From Rhodopirellula bahusiensis (GTDB taxonomy: Bacteria > Planctomycetota > Planctomycetia > Pirellulales > Pirellulaceae), in assembly GCF_002727185.1 (NCBI RefSeq), contig NZ_NIZW01000020.1, positions 1 through 64,000 of the forward strand: 64,000 nt of DNA, read 5' to 3'. Positions 46,414 to 55,888 of the stretch are shown one piece after another. Numbering within the stretch: the first letter of the stretch is position 1; each line of letters opens with the position of its first letter. A program made the position numbers and the translations under genes. The notes beneath the pieces were generated by a model that was not told the DNA's origin, did not search any database, and worked only from the letters and a program-made list of their open reading frames with translations.

Positions 46414-48426
46414 ATGATGGATCGAACAGCATTCCGGCGGGCCTTGTCCCGTCTCCGAATCTCTCGCGCAGGTCGTTCATCATTTTTTCACGATGAATTT
46501 GACTCAGAAGGAACTCCCGTGGTGGAACCTCGACGTCGAGAATCGCTGAAGACTTCGCTGATCACACTGTGTGTGGCAGTGACCTTGGCCCCATTGGGAT
46601 GCGACGTGCCGGATCGGTACGACATCGAGACGTTCGAGAAACCGGCACCGTGGCACCCCGAGGCATCGTCTTCGTTTGCTTCTCAAGCCAGCAATACGGC
46701 GCGACCGAGTTCAGCCGCCGATGCGATGCGTCAATCCGGAATGCCGGAGATTCTCTCACCGGGTCAGTCGCCATCCGACACGATGGAAACGATCTCCGGA
46801 AAACCTGCGTCTCGGCCCTCCGAAGGTGCGATCAAAAACCAGCTCGCCGACGAATGGGAGACCTGGCAAGTTCACAGCCTCCGATCAACGATTCTCGGCG
46901 GCATTCATGCCAAGTCCACTCGCACCGTCGACAACCAGATCAAGGTCGAATTGGAAGAACAAGGCTTGACCTATCGAGGCATGTTGCAGATCCTCGAATC
47001 TAATCAGCAGACGTTTTGGCACGATGCCAATGGCGATCTCAAAAAAGTGGACTGCACGTTTCGACGCGGGCCGATCGAATCGCACCGAACCATCGAAATC
47101 ACACCGAACGAAGTGCAGTTCGTCGATGATCGACTGGTCAAGACTCAGAAGAAGACGTTGCGGATCAACTCGCCATTGGGCGGACCATTGCACGTTTACC
47201 AAACACTGCGCCGAAAGCCGCTGAAAGAAGGCGAGACTCGTGAAGCCAGAGTCTTGCTTCCCATCTTGGGTGAAGTCGCAACGCTTCGTCTTCAACACAA
47301 CTCACTCGCATCACCCTCGGTGTTGACTCCGGCTGGCTTCCAAGAGGTCGTGTTGCAGGAAGCGTCGTGCTTGTTGTCGCTCGACCCCAAACGTCAACGA
47401 GAAAGCGTTTATTGGTTTGACGATCAAGGTCAGGTCCAGCTCTACCACGTCTCCAACGAGCAGCGATTTTCGTACGGTTGCAAAGAGTCGCAATACAAGT
47501 TGCTGGGACAAGAATTCCTGAGCCAGGACTATCCGATCTCTCTTCAAGTCCAGGGCAAACCACTGGAGACTGAATCCAGTCTGCTGGCGGGTGATCTCAG
47601 ACAGGTCGGCTACAAAATCATGTGGGCCAAACCGCCCGCACCCGAGTCAGTTCCCGCGGGCGATGAAGAAGCGACTGAACCAAAATCGGAAACGCCACCT
47701 GAGGAAGAAGACAAGCAGATTGCATTGGCACCGCGACAGTATCTCCAACGCGGCGGCGACGGTGTCGAACAGAAATTGATCGTTTCGCGTGTCCCGGTTC
47801 CCAAATCAAAGCTTCGCGACCGCTTTGACCAATTCGACGGTGACAGCACGCCGGCGGATTTGGCGGCGACTTCCTTGTTGGACTATCGGTCCGCCACTGT
47901 GCGTCGCATCGCCAAGGCGACCGCCAACAGCCCCGACTTCACCACGGCTGAACGAGCGATGGAAATGAACCGCACGGTTCACTCTCTGTTATCGTTCGAA
48001 CCGCTCTCGCAAGGCATGCGATCGGCCAGCCAGATCGCTGACTCTTCGACCGCGGACAGCACCGAGCAGTCGATTTTGTTGATGGCTCTATTGCGATCCG
48101 CGGGCATCCCAGCTCGGATGGTGATGGGTATTCGTCATCAAACGGCCGACCACATCTCACCGACGCAAGACTTGGCATTGCCGTTCCAAACTCGTGCCCG
48201 TTTGCCTGATGGCAACCGCTTTGTCTATCACGCTTGGGTGGTGGCCAAAGTCGACGATCAATGGATTTCGTTGGACCCTGTCGTGGGCTCCGAAACCAAA
48301 CCGGATTGTTTGGCGATTGAATCCACGGACATGAAGGACATCGAGCCCATCGAGTTGGTCGAGGACTTCATCGACAAACTTTCGCGAATGCAGATCAGCA
48401 TTTACGCCGTCATTCGCGGTGCTTGA
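46414..48426 (+). CDS. Transglutaminase-fold lipoprotein with Ser at the nucleophile position
   Basis: A 670-residue envelope protein. The N-terminus has a hydrophobic stretch ending in lipobox LAPLGC, preceded by an unusually long ~45-residue polar lead; a later start is possible. The middle region (~130-440) is beta-rich with an acidic Pro/Glu linker near 415-435. The C-terminal ~180 residues match the transglutaminase-like fold, with LLMALLRSAGIPARMVMGI, then H606 in FVYHAWV and D621 in SLDPVVG. Where the family has G-x-C-x-E, this protein has A-D-S549-T-E, so the usual catalytic cysteine is serine (codon AGC at 48058-48060). It may be a non-catalytic binding domain. A strong terminator follows. 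Confidence 0.85.
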   Translation: MMDRTAFRRALSRLRISRAGRSSFFHDEFDSEGTPVVEPRRRESLKTSLITLCVAVTLAPLGCDVPDRYDIETFEKPAPWHPEASSSFASQASNTARPSSAADAMRQSGMPEILSPGQSPSDTMETISGKPASRPSEGAIKNQLADEWETWQVHSLRSTILGGIHAKSTRTVDNQIKVELEEQGLTYRGMLQILESNQQTFWHDANGDLKKVDCTFRRGPIESHRTIEITPNEVQFVDDRLVKTQKKTLRINSPLGGPLHVYQTLRRKPLKEGETREARVLLPILGEVATLRLQHNSLASPSVLTPAGFQEVVLQEASCLLSLDPKRQRESVYWFDDQGQVQLYHVSNEQRFSYGCKESQYKLLGQEFLSQDYPISLQVQGKPLETESSLLAGDLRQVGYKIMWAKPPAPESVPAGDEEATEPKSETPPEEEDKQIALAPRQYLQRGGDGVEQKLIVSRVPVPKSKLRDRFDQFDGDSTPADLAATSLLDYRSATVRRIAKATANSPDFTTAERAMEMNRTVHSLLSFEPLSQGMRSASQIADSSTADSTEQSILLMALLRSAGIPARMVMGIRHQTADHISPTQDLALPFQTRARLPDGNRFVYHAWVVAKVDDQWISLDPVVGSETKPDCLAIESTDMKDIEPIELVEDFIDKLSRMQISIYAVIRGA

Positions 48427-48445
48427 TCAAACCATGTGGGCGCAT

Positions 48446-48488
48446 AAAAAAACGCCCCGGAGAAGGTTACCCTTCGCCGAGGCGTTTT
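48446..48488. terminator. Bidirectional terminator between convergent genes
   Basis: AACGCCCCGGAGAAGG pairs with CCTTCGCCGAGGCGTT around TTAC, with two mismatches in 16 bp. An A-tract (48446-48452) and a T-run (48485-48488) flank it, so it can act in both directions. Confidence 0.78.
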
Positions 48489-48542
48489 GAGGTCACGTCT
48501 GTTTGACGCAGTGGTCTACTTTCATCAAGTGAACAAGTTCAC

Positions 48543-49442
48543 TCAGCGAACGTAGCTGGCACTGGCCTGAATGACGCGACGATTACGGGAAATGCTTGCA
48601 CTTGGATCTACGATCGGTGCTGGTGGCATTGGAGCTGCTTGAGGAGCAGCAACAGGTGCGGCAGTAGGAGCAGCGTAGGTCGATCCACATCCGCATCCGG
48701 TGTCACAAGGAGCTGCGTCGCAGCCCATGTCACAGCAGCTGCTCTTCTTGCAACCGAGGTTACCGAAGAGTTTCTTCAGCAAGCCACCTTTGCCGACGCT
48801 GCAGCAACCGCTATCGCAGCAGGTAGGTTCGCAAGAAGCGACTTCGCAACCGCAAGCTGGTTCGCATGCTGAACCGCAAGGCGATCCACAGCCGCAATCA
48901 GCAACTTCGCAACCACAAGCTGGCTCGCAAGCGATTTCGCAAGGAGCTTCGCAGCAGCTGTTGCAGCCTTTGCCGCCGAACAACTTGCTCAGCAAGCCGC
49001 CTTTGCCAATGCTGCATCCGCTGTCGCAGCACGAAGGTTCGCAAGAAGCGATTTCGCAACCACAAGCTGGTTCGCAAGCGGTTTCGCATGCAGGTGCACA
49101 GCCACAATCAGCGATTTCGCAACCGCAAGTTGGTTCTGCACAGCTGTTGCAGCCGCCCAACAAGCCACCCTTCAGCAAGCCACAACCGGAGTCGCAACCG
49201 CCACAAGGGGCTTCGCAACCACAATCGGGTTCGCAAGCAGGAGCACATCCGCAGTCGCTGTCGCAACCACCGCAAGGTGCTTCCAAGCCACAAGTGGGCT
49301 CGCAAACAGGAGCTTCGCAGCAAGCTGTTGAGCTGCCGCAGCCTTTCATGCCGAGCATGCGATCAAGCAAGTCAAAGCCGAAGCCTTGCGTACAGACCGA
49401 ACTCGCCACGACCATCGTCAATGTTAAAATTGTCCGCTTCAT
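48543..49442 (-). CDS. Secreted cysteine-rich repeat protein
   Basis: A 299-residue exported protein with about 55 cysteines, roughly 18 percent. A signal peptide (MKRTILTLTMVVASSVCTQG) is followed by FDLLDRMLGMKGCG and many short units such as CEPACGCE, CGGCDSGCG, CEPTCCDSGC and the recurring KGGLLKKLFG. The C-terminal ~50 residues are Ala/Pro-rich and cysteine-free. The pattern suggests a disulfide-linked wall or surface protein rather than an enzyme; metal binding is an alternative. GAGGGAGA lies upstream of the ATG at 49442. It ends at a strong terminator, consistent with high expression. Confidence 0.82.
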   Translation of the reverse strand: MKRTILTLTMVVASSVCTQGFGFDLLDRMLGMKGCGSSTACCEAPVCEPTCGLEAPCGGCDSDCGCAPACEPDCGCEAPCGGCDSGCGLLKGGLLGGCNSCAEPTCGCEIADCGCAPACETACEPACGCEIASCEPSCCDSGCSIGKGGLLSKLFGGKGCNSCCEAPCEIACEPACGCEVADCGCGSPCGSACEPACGCEVASCEPTCCDSGCCSVGKGGLLKKLFGNLGCKKSSCCDMGCDAAPCDTGCGCGSTYAAPTAAPVAAPQAAPMPPAPIVDPSASISRNRRVIQASASYVR

Positions 49443-50062
49443 CGGAGATTATTCTCCCTCTCGAGATTGTTGCGGGAAGTTGTCGGCAGTGATCCATCAC
49501 TTGCGATTTTGCAACCTCACCGTTGAATCGGTGCCCTTGGGGACACGGTCGTCGGACGAAGTCGCCGACGATCAAGTCCCGAGGTGAAGACTTCAGAACA
49601 CAAACCGAACCAGGTGCGAGCACCCAGCCCGCTGACTTCGTTCAGTTCTGAAATCCATTTCGATTCGTGCCAGAATGCCTGGCGACGGTGTTGTCAAACC
49701 TGTCGTTCAGTGGAGAAACATCTGCCAGATACAGACATCCGCTGTCTGCACCTCTGGGTCACCCGAGTCGCCTGAGTTGTGTTCGAGCCAGCCACGCCGG
49801 GAGCGTCACAGGCCCGACTCATGCGGTCGGACAACAAACGTATCGGCGACACCTGGGGTTCAATGCAGTGGTTTGGGTGTTTTTCGGCAGCTTGTTAACG
49901 TTTGCGGCTTACGGAATTTCAGCCCGGTTATTCGGCGGGTGCGGGTCGTCCCGAACAATCCTCTGGTACGATGCATGCAATCGATCCAGACTGACAAAAA
50001 CCCCCTCTGACGACCAGAAAACAAGCTCAATCCGAGCGTTTTTCCGTGTGGAACCGCCAGCC
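49443..50062. other. Intergenic region of a divergent pair
   Basis: About 620 bp with open frames on both strands that lack ribosome-binding sites and family-like content. The minus-strand frame complementary to the cysteine-rich gene is a composition artefact. A TACGAT hexamer about 95 bp before the cupin gene is the only promoter hint. No RNA gene is seen. Confidence 0.5.
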
Positions 50063-50485
50063 ATGAAACCCGGCCCAGAACTCGGTACATCGAGGAATCC
50101 AGCGACGCCCCCGCCAGCGACTCAGCCTGAGATCGTGGATTTGACTCTGGTCGAACCAGTCGAATGCCCCTGCGGGTGGGCTCGGCGAGCCTTTGCGGCT
50201 TCACCCGATTTCCCCGGCACGCTTCACCTGACGCAAATCAGCCTCGATGCCAAGTCGCATTACCACCGCGATCACACTGAGATTTATGTGATTTTGAAGT
50301 GCGACGAGGATGCGGCCATCGAACTCGACGGCCAACTCCACCCGGTTCGACCTTTGATGTCCATTCTGATTCCGCCCGGAGTCAAACATCGAGCAATCGG
50401 GAAGATGGAAGTTCTGATCGTTTGCACACCAGAATTCGACGCCGCGGACGAACACTTCGGCGATCCCGATGCTGACAGGCCCTGA
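50063..50485 (+). CDS. Small cupin-domain protein
   Basis: A 140-residue single-domain cupin. The first metal-binding motif is H66-Y-H68-(x4)-E73 in SHYHRDHTEIYVIL, and the second part has IPPGVKHRAIG with H109. About 25 Pro-rich residues precede the fold. Cupins of this size include isomerases, dioxygenases and sugar-binding proteins, and the sequence does not decide among them. The ATG at 50063 is preferred because the upstream open frame is not protein-like. There is no clear operon partner. Confidence 0.82.
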   Translation: MKPGPELGTSRNPATPPPATQPEIVDLTLVEPVECPCGWARRAFAASPDFPGTLHLTQISLDAKSHYHRDHTEIYVILKCDEDAAIELDGQLHPVRPLMSILIPPGVKHRAIGKMEVLIVCTPEFDAADEHFGDPDADRP

Positions 50486-50718
50486 AACGCGACTGTCCCG
50501 TGCATCCGCGACGCAAATTCGGGGGTCTTTGCCGTTGATAGGCCTTTCAAACGCGGAGAAATGTCCGACTTGCCAGCTTTTACTCTTTTGAGCATTCGAG
50601 GGGATTGCACGCGACGGGTGCCGGCACGCTAAAATCATTTCAACTAGTACGATTCGAATTATCCTGTCGTACCGCTGCTACCCCACCCCATCCCTGCCCT
50701 GCCCCACCGGAATCCTTG

Positions 50719-53034
50719 ATGTTCGCGACGTTGCGCCGCTCAGTCACTTCGCCACACTCCCTAAGGACCTCACAACAACAGGATCGCACGCCCCGCGCCG
50801 TCGCTTTGTTGCTGTGTTTGATGGGTTGCATGGGCGTGACCCTCGGATCCAACACCGCCCACGCCCAAGAAAGCGGCAAAACAGCGGATTGGACTTACTG
50901 GCGAGGTCCCAACTTCAACGGGACCGCCGACGCTGAAAACCTGGTTGAAGACTGGGATTCCGAAGGCGGCGAAGGAAGCAACCTGCTGTGGAAACGCGAC
51001 GACATCGGTACTCGCAGCACACCAGTCGCGATGAATGGTCGGCTGTACACGATGATGCGTTCCAATCCAGGAACGGACACCGAAGGCGAGAAAGTCGTTT
51101 GCTTGGACGCTGAAACGGGCGAAACCCTCTGGGAAAACGCCTTCAACGTCTGGATGTCCGATGTTCCCGACACACGAGTTGGCTGGAGCAGCGTTGTCGC
51201 GGATCCAGAAACTGGGAACGTCTATGCCCTGGGCGTTTGCGACTTGTTTCTCTGCATCAATGGCGAAACAGGCCAAACCGTCTGGAGCAAACCACTTCAC
51301 GAACAATTTGGAATGCTGTCGACCTACGGTGGTCGTACGAACTTCCCCGTGATTCACGAAGACCTCGTGATCATCAGCGGCATCATCATCAACTGGGGCG
51401 AAGCAGCCAAACCCAACCACCGCCTCATCGCGATGGACAAACTGACCGGAGAAGTCATCTGGTTCAGCGGCACCAAGGATTTGCCCAATGACACGACTTA
51501 TTCCGCTCCCACGCTGACCACGATCGAAGGCCAACGGCAATTGATTCTGGGTACGGGCGATGGAGCGGTCTGGGGCATCCAACCTCGAACTGGCAAACCG
51601 CTCTGGCACCACGATCTTTCCCGTCGCGGAATGTTTGCCACACCTCTGGTGGACGGCAATCGGGTCTACGCCAGCCACAGCGAAGAGAACATGTCCGGCA
51701 GTTCGATGGGCGCGGTCGCCTCCGTCGAAGTTGGCGGAACTGGCGAAGAAACTTACGGCAAAGAAGTATGGAAGCTCGAAGGTTTGGTCGTCGGCCGCAG
51801 CGCTCCTGTTGTCGTGGACAATCGTCTGTACGTGGTCGATGACCGCTGCAAACTTTGGATCATCGACACCGAAACCGGCGACTTGATTGCTGAACGAATC
51901 GCGATCGGTGACCGCAAACAATGGCCATCACTTTTGGTCGCGGATGACAAGCTTTATGTCCTGACCGAAAACGGTCGCTGGGCGATCCTTGAAATGACCG
52001 ACGACGGCGTCGAGTTTCTTAACAAGGGTCGAATCCGCAACGAAGCATTCCATTCCTCGCCCATCCTGGCCAATGGCAACCTGTATTTCCAAGGTGCGTC
52101 AGCTCTGTACTGCGTCGGTTCACCCGAATCGAAGCAGAAACCACTGGTTTTGGCGGAGCAATTGCTCGGTGAAACGGACATCGAAGAAAACCCTGAGCCC
52201 GCTCAATTGCTGATCACCCCTGCAGAAGGACTGCTGCATCCGGGTCAAACGATGGAGTTGTCGATTCGATTGTTCAATCGTCTCGGACAACGTCTGGCTG
52301 ACCCAGCCAGCTCGGACGTCACGTTCAGCGTCGAAGGTCCGGGCTCCGTCGAAGGCAACGTCTTCACCGCCAATTCCGACGTCGCTCACACAGCGGCAAC
52401 CATCATCGCAAAAGTTGGAAGCGTTTCCGGCAGCACTCGAGTTCGCATCGTCCCCGAACTGCCTTGGGCATTCAACTTCGATGAATTGAACGATCCACCT
52501 CTTTCGTGGGTTGGTGCTCGCTATCGCCATGTCATCCGTCCGGTCGATGGCTCGCCCGCTCTGGTCAAGATCAGCACGATCCCCAAGGGAGCACGCAGCC
52601 GTGCTTGGATGGGATCCAGCGAACTGAAGAACTACACCATCGCCGCCGACGTTCGCGGCAGTCGTGCCAACGATCAACTCCCTGACATTGGTTTGACCGC
52701 GCACGGTTATGTCTTGGATCTGATGGGCAACAGCCAACAGCTGCAAATCCGATCCTGGTCACCGCAATTGCGAATGGCCCAGACCGTTGATTTTCCTTGG
52801 AAAGAAGACCAGTGGTACCGGATGAAATTCCGAGCCCAAATCGAAGGCAGTGGCGACGACGCGATTGCCGTGCTGAAAGGCAAAGTTTGGCCCCGCGGTG
52901 AAGACGAGCCGGCTGACTGGACCGTGACCGCGGAAGACAAAATCCCTGTTTTGTCAGCCAGCCCCGGTTTGTATGGCAATGCGAAGGTCGCGGAACTTTA
53001 CATCGACAACTTGGAAGTCACCCCCAACGAGTGA
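50719..53034 (+). CDS. Secreted PQQ-type beta-propeller protein with a lectin-like C-terminal domain
   Basis: A 771-residue exported protein. A signal peptide (~28-50, VALLLCLMGCMGVTLG to AHAQ) is followed by DWTYWRGPNFNGTA, the usual start of planctomycete propellers of this type. Blades repeat the pattern of VVCLDAETGETLWE and LIAMDKLTGEVIWF. After a short Ig-like segment (~500-575), the last ~190 residues form a beta-sandwich resembling concanavalin/LamG folds (AWMGSSELKNYTIAADVRG, ELYIDNLEV). No PQQ-dehydrogenase catalytic residues are evident, so binding or scaffolding is more likely than redox chemistry. A second propeller gene follows 143 bp downstream. Confidence 0.87.
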   Translation: MFATLRRSVTSPHSLRTSQQQDRTPRAVALLLCLMGCMGVTLGSNTAHAQESGKTADWTYWRGPNFNGTADAENLVEDWDSEGGEGSNLLWKRDDIGTRSTPVAMNGRLYTMMRSNPGTDTEGEKVVCLDAETGETLWENAFNVWMSDVPDTRVGWSSVVADPETGNVYALGVCDLFLCINGETGQTVWSKPLHEQFGMLSTYGGRTNFPVIHEDLVIISGIIINWGEAAKPNHRLIAMDKLTGEVIWFSGTKDLPNDTTYSAPTLTTIEGQRQLILGTGDGAVWGIQPRTGKPLWHHDLSRRGMFATPLVDGNRVYASHSEENMSGSSMGAVASVEVGGTGEETYGKEVWKLEGLVVGRSAPVVVDNRLYVVDDRCKLWIIDTETGDLIAERIAIGDRKQWPSLLVADDKLYVLTENGRWAILEMTDDGVEFLNKGRIRNEAFHSSPILANGNLYFQGASALYCVGSPESKQKPLVLAEQLLGETDIEENPEPAQLLITPAEGLLHPGQTMELSIRLFNRLGQRLADPASSDVTFSVEGPGSVEGNVFTANSDVAHTAATIIAKVGSVSGSTRVRIVPELPWAFNFDELNDPPLSWVGARYRHVIRPVDGSPALVKISTIPKGARSRAWMGSSELKNYTIAADVRGSRANDQLPDIGLTAHGYVLDLMGNSQQLQIRSWSPQLRMAQTVDFPWKEDQWYRMKFRAQIEGSGDDAIAVLKGKVWPRGEDEPADWTVTAEDKIPVLSASPGLYGNAKVAELYIDNLEVTPNE

Positions 53035-53177
53035 TCGAATCGGCGCGGCCGGTTCGCCCGTCACGTCCATCGTCACTGACCTATTGAACTCCCTCCCAAC
53101 CAGCAGCGAGATCGCGAACCTCCAACTTTCGCGATCCGCTTCCAACACCCAACGATCCCTCCCTCCAAAAAACAATC

Positions 53178-55256
53178 ATGGCTCGCTCTGAATTTTCTGC
53201 TTGGTGCTTGATGCTTGGCTCAGCGATACTGGGCACACTGACAACGGTTCTTTTGAGCGGTTGCCAGCCACCTGTCCCGTTGAGCACGGCCACGCTGGTC
53301 GCAGCGGCCGCGAATGAAACGGTTGTCGCCGACGTTGACACATCGAAGTCGGATTCCGGTTCGCCTGCCGACGTGAACGAATTCATGGCTCCTGCCAAAG
53401 TCATGGAGTCCGGTGAAGATTGGCCACAGTGGGGCGGCACCCGCGTTCGCAACAACGTTCCCAACGCGAAGAACTTGCCTGAAAGCTGGAACATCGGCAA
53501 ATTCGATCGTCGTTCGGGCGAATGGGACGGATCCAAAGCCGAAAACGTTCGTTGGTTCTCCAGCCTCGGCAGCCAAACCTACGGCAACCCAGTCGTCGCT
53601 GACGGCCAAGTCTACGTTGGCACCAACAACGGCAACGGCTACCTAAAACGCTACCCCAGCAACGTCGACCTCGGATGCTTGCTCGCATTCGACCAAGAAG
53701 ACGGAAGCTTCCTTTGGCAACACAGCAGCGAAAAACTGATCACAGGTCGAGTCCACGACTGGCCTTTGCAGGGCATTTGTTGTGCACCGTTGGTTGAAGG
53801 CGAACGACTTTGGTTCGTTACCAGTCGCGGCGAGGTCCGTTGCTTGGACACCCAAGGATTCCATGACGGCGAAGACGACGGAGCAGTCCAAAACGAAGTT
53901 GCTCGAGTGGGCGATTTGATGAACAGCGGCGAAGGCAGCGACTACGAAGATTCGCTCACTTCACTGAACCAAGGTGAATTGACCGAAGCTTTGACGCAGG
54001 TTCTGACAGACGCTGGAAGCGATCCTGAAAGCGACATCGAGATCAAAACACTCGCCGAAAACAAATCATGGACCGCCAAAGGCAAGTTTGGTGGCGTCGA
54101 GCGTTCGCTGGCGATCAAACAACTCGGACCTCGCATCTCGATCTTCAAGACGTTGTCAGTGGACGACAAACAAGACGCCGATGTGATCTGGGTCTTCAAC
54201 ATGATGGATGAACTCGGGGTCAGCCAACACAACATGTGCTCCTGCAGCGTCACCAGCTATGGCGACTTGCTGTTCGTCAACACCAGCAACGGCCTCGACG
54301 AATCGCACATCAACTTGCCCGCTCCGGAAGCCCCCAGCTTCATTTGCATGAACAAGAACACCGGTGAAGTTCTGTGGACCGACCAGTCCCCCGGCGCCAA
54401 CATCCTTCACGGTCAGTGGTCGTCGCCTTCAATCGAAGTCCTCGGTGGCGTTCCACAAGTTCTGTTCTGTGGCGGCGACGGATGGTTGTACAGCTTCAAA
54501 GCTGATGGCGGAAAAGATGGTGCTGGCGAATTGCTTTGGAAGTTTGACTGCAATCCGAAGGAATCAAAATGGATCCTGGGCGGCGAAGGGACTCGCAATA
54601 ACCTGATCGCGACCCCGGTCGCCTACGACGGCTGGGTTTACATCGCCGTCGGGCAAGACCCTGAACACGGCGAAGGCGAAGGTCACCTATGGTGCATCGA
54701 CCCAACCAAGCGCGGCGATGTCTCGCCTCAATTGGCGGTGAAGATGGAAGGCGACAGCCGCGAACCGATTGATCACAAACGCATTCAAGCGGTTGAAGCC
54801 GAAAAGGGAGAGACCGCAGTCGACAACCCAAATTCTGCCGTCATTTGGCACTACTCGCTGGCTGACCAAAACGAAGACGGGGAAATCGACTTCGAAGAAG
54901 AAATGCACCGCAGTTGTGGAACGGTCGCGATCAAGGACGACGTCCTCTACATCGCAGACTTCTCTGGGTTGGTCCACTGCTTGGACGCCAAGGGGAACGA
55001 CGACGGAACTCCCATCGTGCACTTCACCTACGACATGTTTGCCCAAAGCTGGGGCAGCCCGTTGATCGCTGATGACAAGGTTTACATCGGTGACGAAGAC
55101 GGAGACGTTTGCGTCTTCGAATTCGGTGCTGAGAACAACGAACCAATCGAAGAGATCAACATGGGAACCAGCGTCTACAGCACAGCCGTCGCAGCGGATG
55201 AAACAATCTTCATCAGCACAAAGGACAAACTATTCGCGATTGGCAAACCTCGCTGA
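53178..55256 (+). CDS. PQQ-type beta-propeller lipoprotein with an EF-hand loop
   Basis: A 692-residue lipoprotein (signal ending LLSGC, Cys29) built on the same propeller theme: DWPQWGGTRVRNNVP at the start, then blades such as FICMNKNTGEVLWTD and VHCLDAKGNDDG. An acidic insert of ~90 residues (~225-320) interrupts an early blade. A canonical EF-hand calcium loop, D563-QNEDGEIDFE-E574, sits in a later blade. It lies in the same direction as the preceding propeller gene and may be part of one unit. The outer or inner membrane face outside the cytoplasm is the expected location; the ligand is unknown. Confidence 0.87.
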   Translation: MARSEFSAWCLMLGSAILGTLTTVLLSGCQPPVPLSTATLVAAAANETVVADVDTSKSDSGSPADVNEFMAPAKVMESGEDWPQWGGTRVRNNVPNAKNLPESWNIGKFDRRSGEWDGSKAENVRWFSSLGSQTYGNPVVADGQVYVGTNNGNGYLKRYPSNVDLGCLLAFDQEDGSFLWQHSSEKLITGRVHDWPLQGICCAPLVEGERLWFVTSRGEVRCLDTQGFHDGEDDGAVQNEVARVGDLMNSGEGSDYEDSLTSLNQGELTEALTQVLTDAGSDPESDIEIKTLAENKSWTAKGKFGGVERSLAIKQLGPRISIFKTLSVDDKQDADVIWVFNMMDELGVSQHNMCSCSVTSYGDLLFVNTSNGLDESHINLPAPEAPSFICMNKNTGEVLWTDQSPGANILHGQWSSPSIEVLGGVPQVLFCGGDGWLYSFKADGGKDGAGELLWKFDCNPKESKWILGGEGTRNNLIATPVAYDGWVYIAVGQDPEHGEGEGHLWCIDPTKRGDVSPQLAVKMEGDSREPIDHKRIQAVEAEKGETAVDNPNSAVIWHYSLADQNEDGEIDFEEEMHRSCGTVAIKDDVLYIADFSGLVHCLDAKGNDDGTPIVHFTYDMFAQSWGSPLIADDKVYIGDEDGDVCVFEFGAENNEPIEEINMGTSVYSTAVAADETIFISTKDKLFAIGKPR

Positions 55257-55371
55257 GTGACTTCAGCGTCCGAGACCTTCACCTGGCGTTGCCACGACGA
55301 ACCGTGAGCGACGCGTTGATTTTTCAACACGGTGTTGGAACAGCCGAAAACGATTGATCAGATCAACGATT

Positions 55372-55401
55372 CGCCACCGAGTTCAAACTGGACCGGTGGC
55401 G
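55372..55401. repeat. 8-bp perfect inverted repeat
   Basis: CGCCACCG at 55372-55379 and CGGTGGCG at 55394-55401 could form a stable hairpin about 115 bp past the propeller stop codon. It may be a weak terminator. Confidence 0.35.
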
Positions 55402-55460
55402 ATACTCGTTTTGACGCGAGTTGATTCGGCTAAGAACTTGCCTCGGAACCGGACGCGAAA

Positions 55461-55682
55461 CTACGCGTCTTGATCGAGGTTCTGCTCTTCGGAATCACGG
55501 CGTTTGGGTGTTGGACGATCCACCACATGCTCTTCACGGCGTCGCGAAGTTTGTGGGTCTTCGTTCTCGCTACGCTGCGAGACTGGTGAGACCCGATAGG
55601 TCAAACCGTGAAGCGTGTGGACGTACGGCATCGAAATGGGAGCGAACATGGGTGTCGTCTCGTTCAAAAGGTCGGTGGACAC
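55461..55682 (-). CDS. Possible small hydrophilic protein
   Basis: A 73-residue candidate starting with GTG, or a 62-residue one starting at the ATG at 55649 (MFAPISMPYVHTLHG). The C-terminal half is highly charged (RREEHVVDRPTPKRRDSEEQ). The codon choice resembles the neighbouring genes, but there is no recognisable family and no strong ribosome-binding site. It could be a chance open frame. Confidence 0.38.
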   Translation of the reverse strand: MSTDLLNETTPMFAPISMPYVHTLHGLTYRVSPVSQRSENEDPQTSRRREEHVVDRPTPKRRDSEEQNLDQDA

Positions 55683-55888
55683 GAAAGCCTAGCTCTCTAA
55701 CCCTTCCTTTCGACGTTCCCATCACGTCGTGATTTGGCAAAAGCGACATTTCGTCACAAGCCAAGGTCCGCTTGGTCCGATTATGCAGGCTCCGGAGCAC
55801 GCAACGCGACCCAGAGCAACACAAAACACGACCAAAGCGAATCTCGACGACCTTAAAAAAGATTCAAGCTTCGCCTAGGTCAACCAAC

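Larger units (their letters stand above)
55257..55888. other. Intergenic region with one possible small gene
   Basis: Downstream of the second propeller gene, CGCCACCG (55372-55379) pairs with CGGTGGCG (55394-55401) around a 14-nt loop without a T-run. A possible minus-strand small gene (55461-55682) is listed separately. Otherwise nothing is supported. Confidence 0.45.

Noticed and set aside
48700-49587. 295-residue Gln/Ser/Pro-rich open frame opposite the cysteine-rich gene
   Set aside because: Its composition is the mirror of Cys/Gly codons. The minus-strand gene has the signal peptide and start site.
49667-50062. N-terminal extension of the cupin protein
   Set aside because: The extra 132 residues lack structure-like pattern, and the internal ATG directly precedes the domain.
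55421-55732. 103-residue plus-strand open frame
   Set aside because: It overlaps the more protein-like minus-strand frame and shows poor codon use.
55819-55888. Possible terminator after metF on the minus strand
   Set aside because: No inverted repeat of useful length is present near the stop codon.
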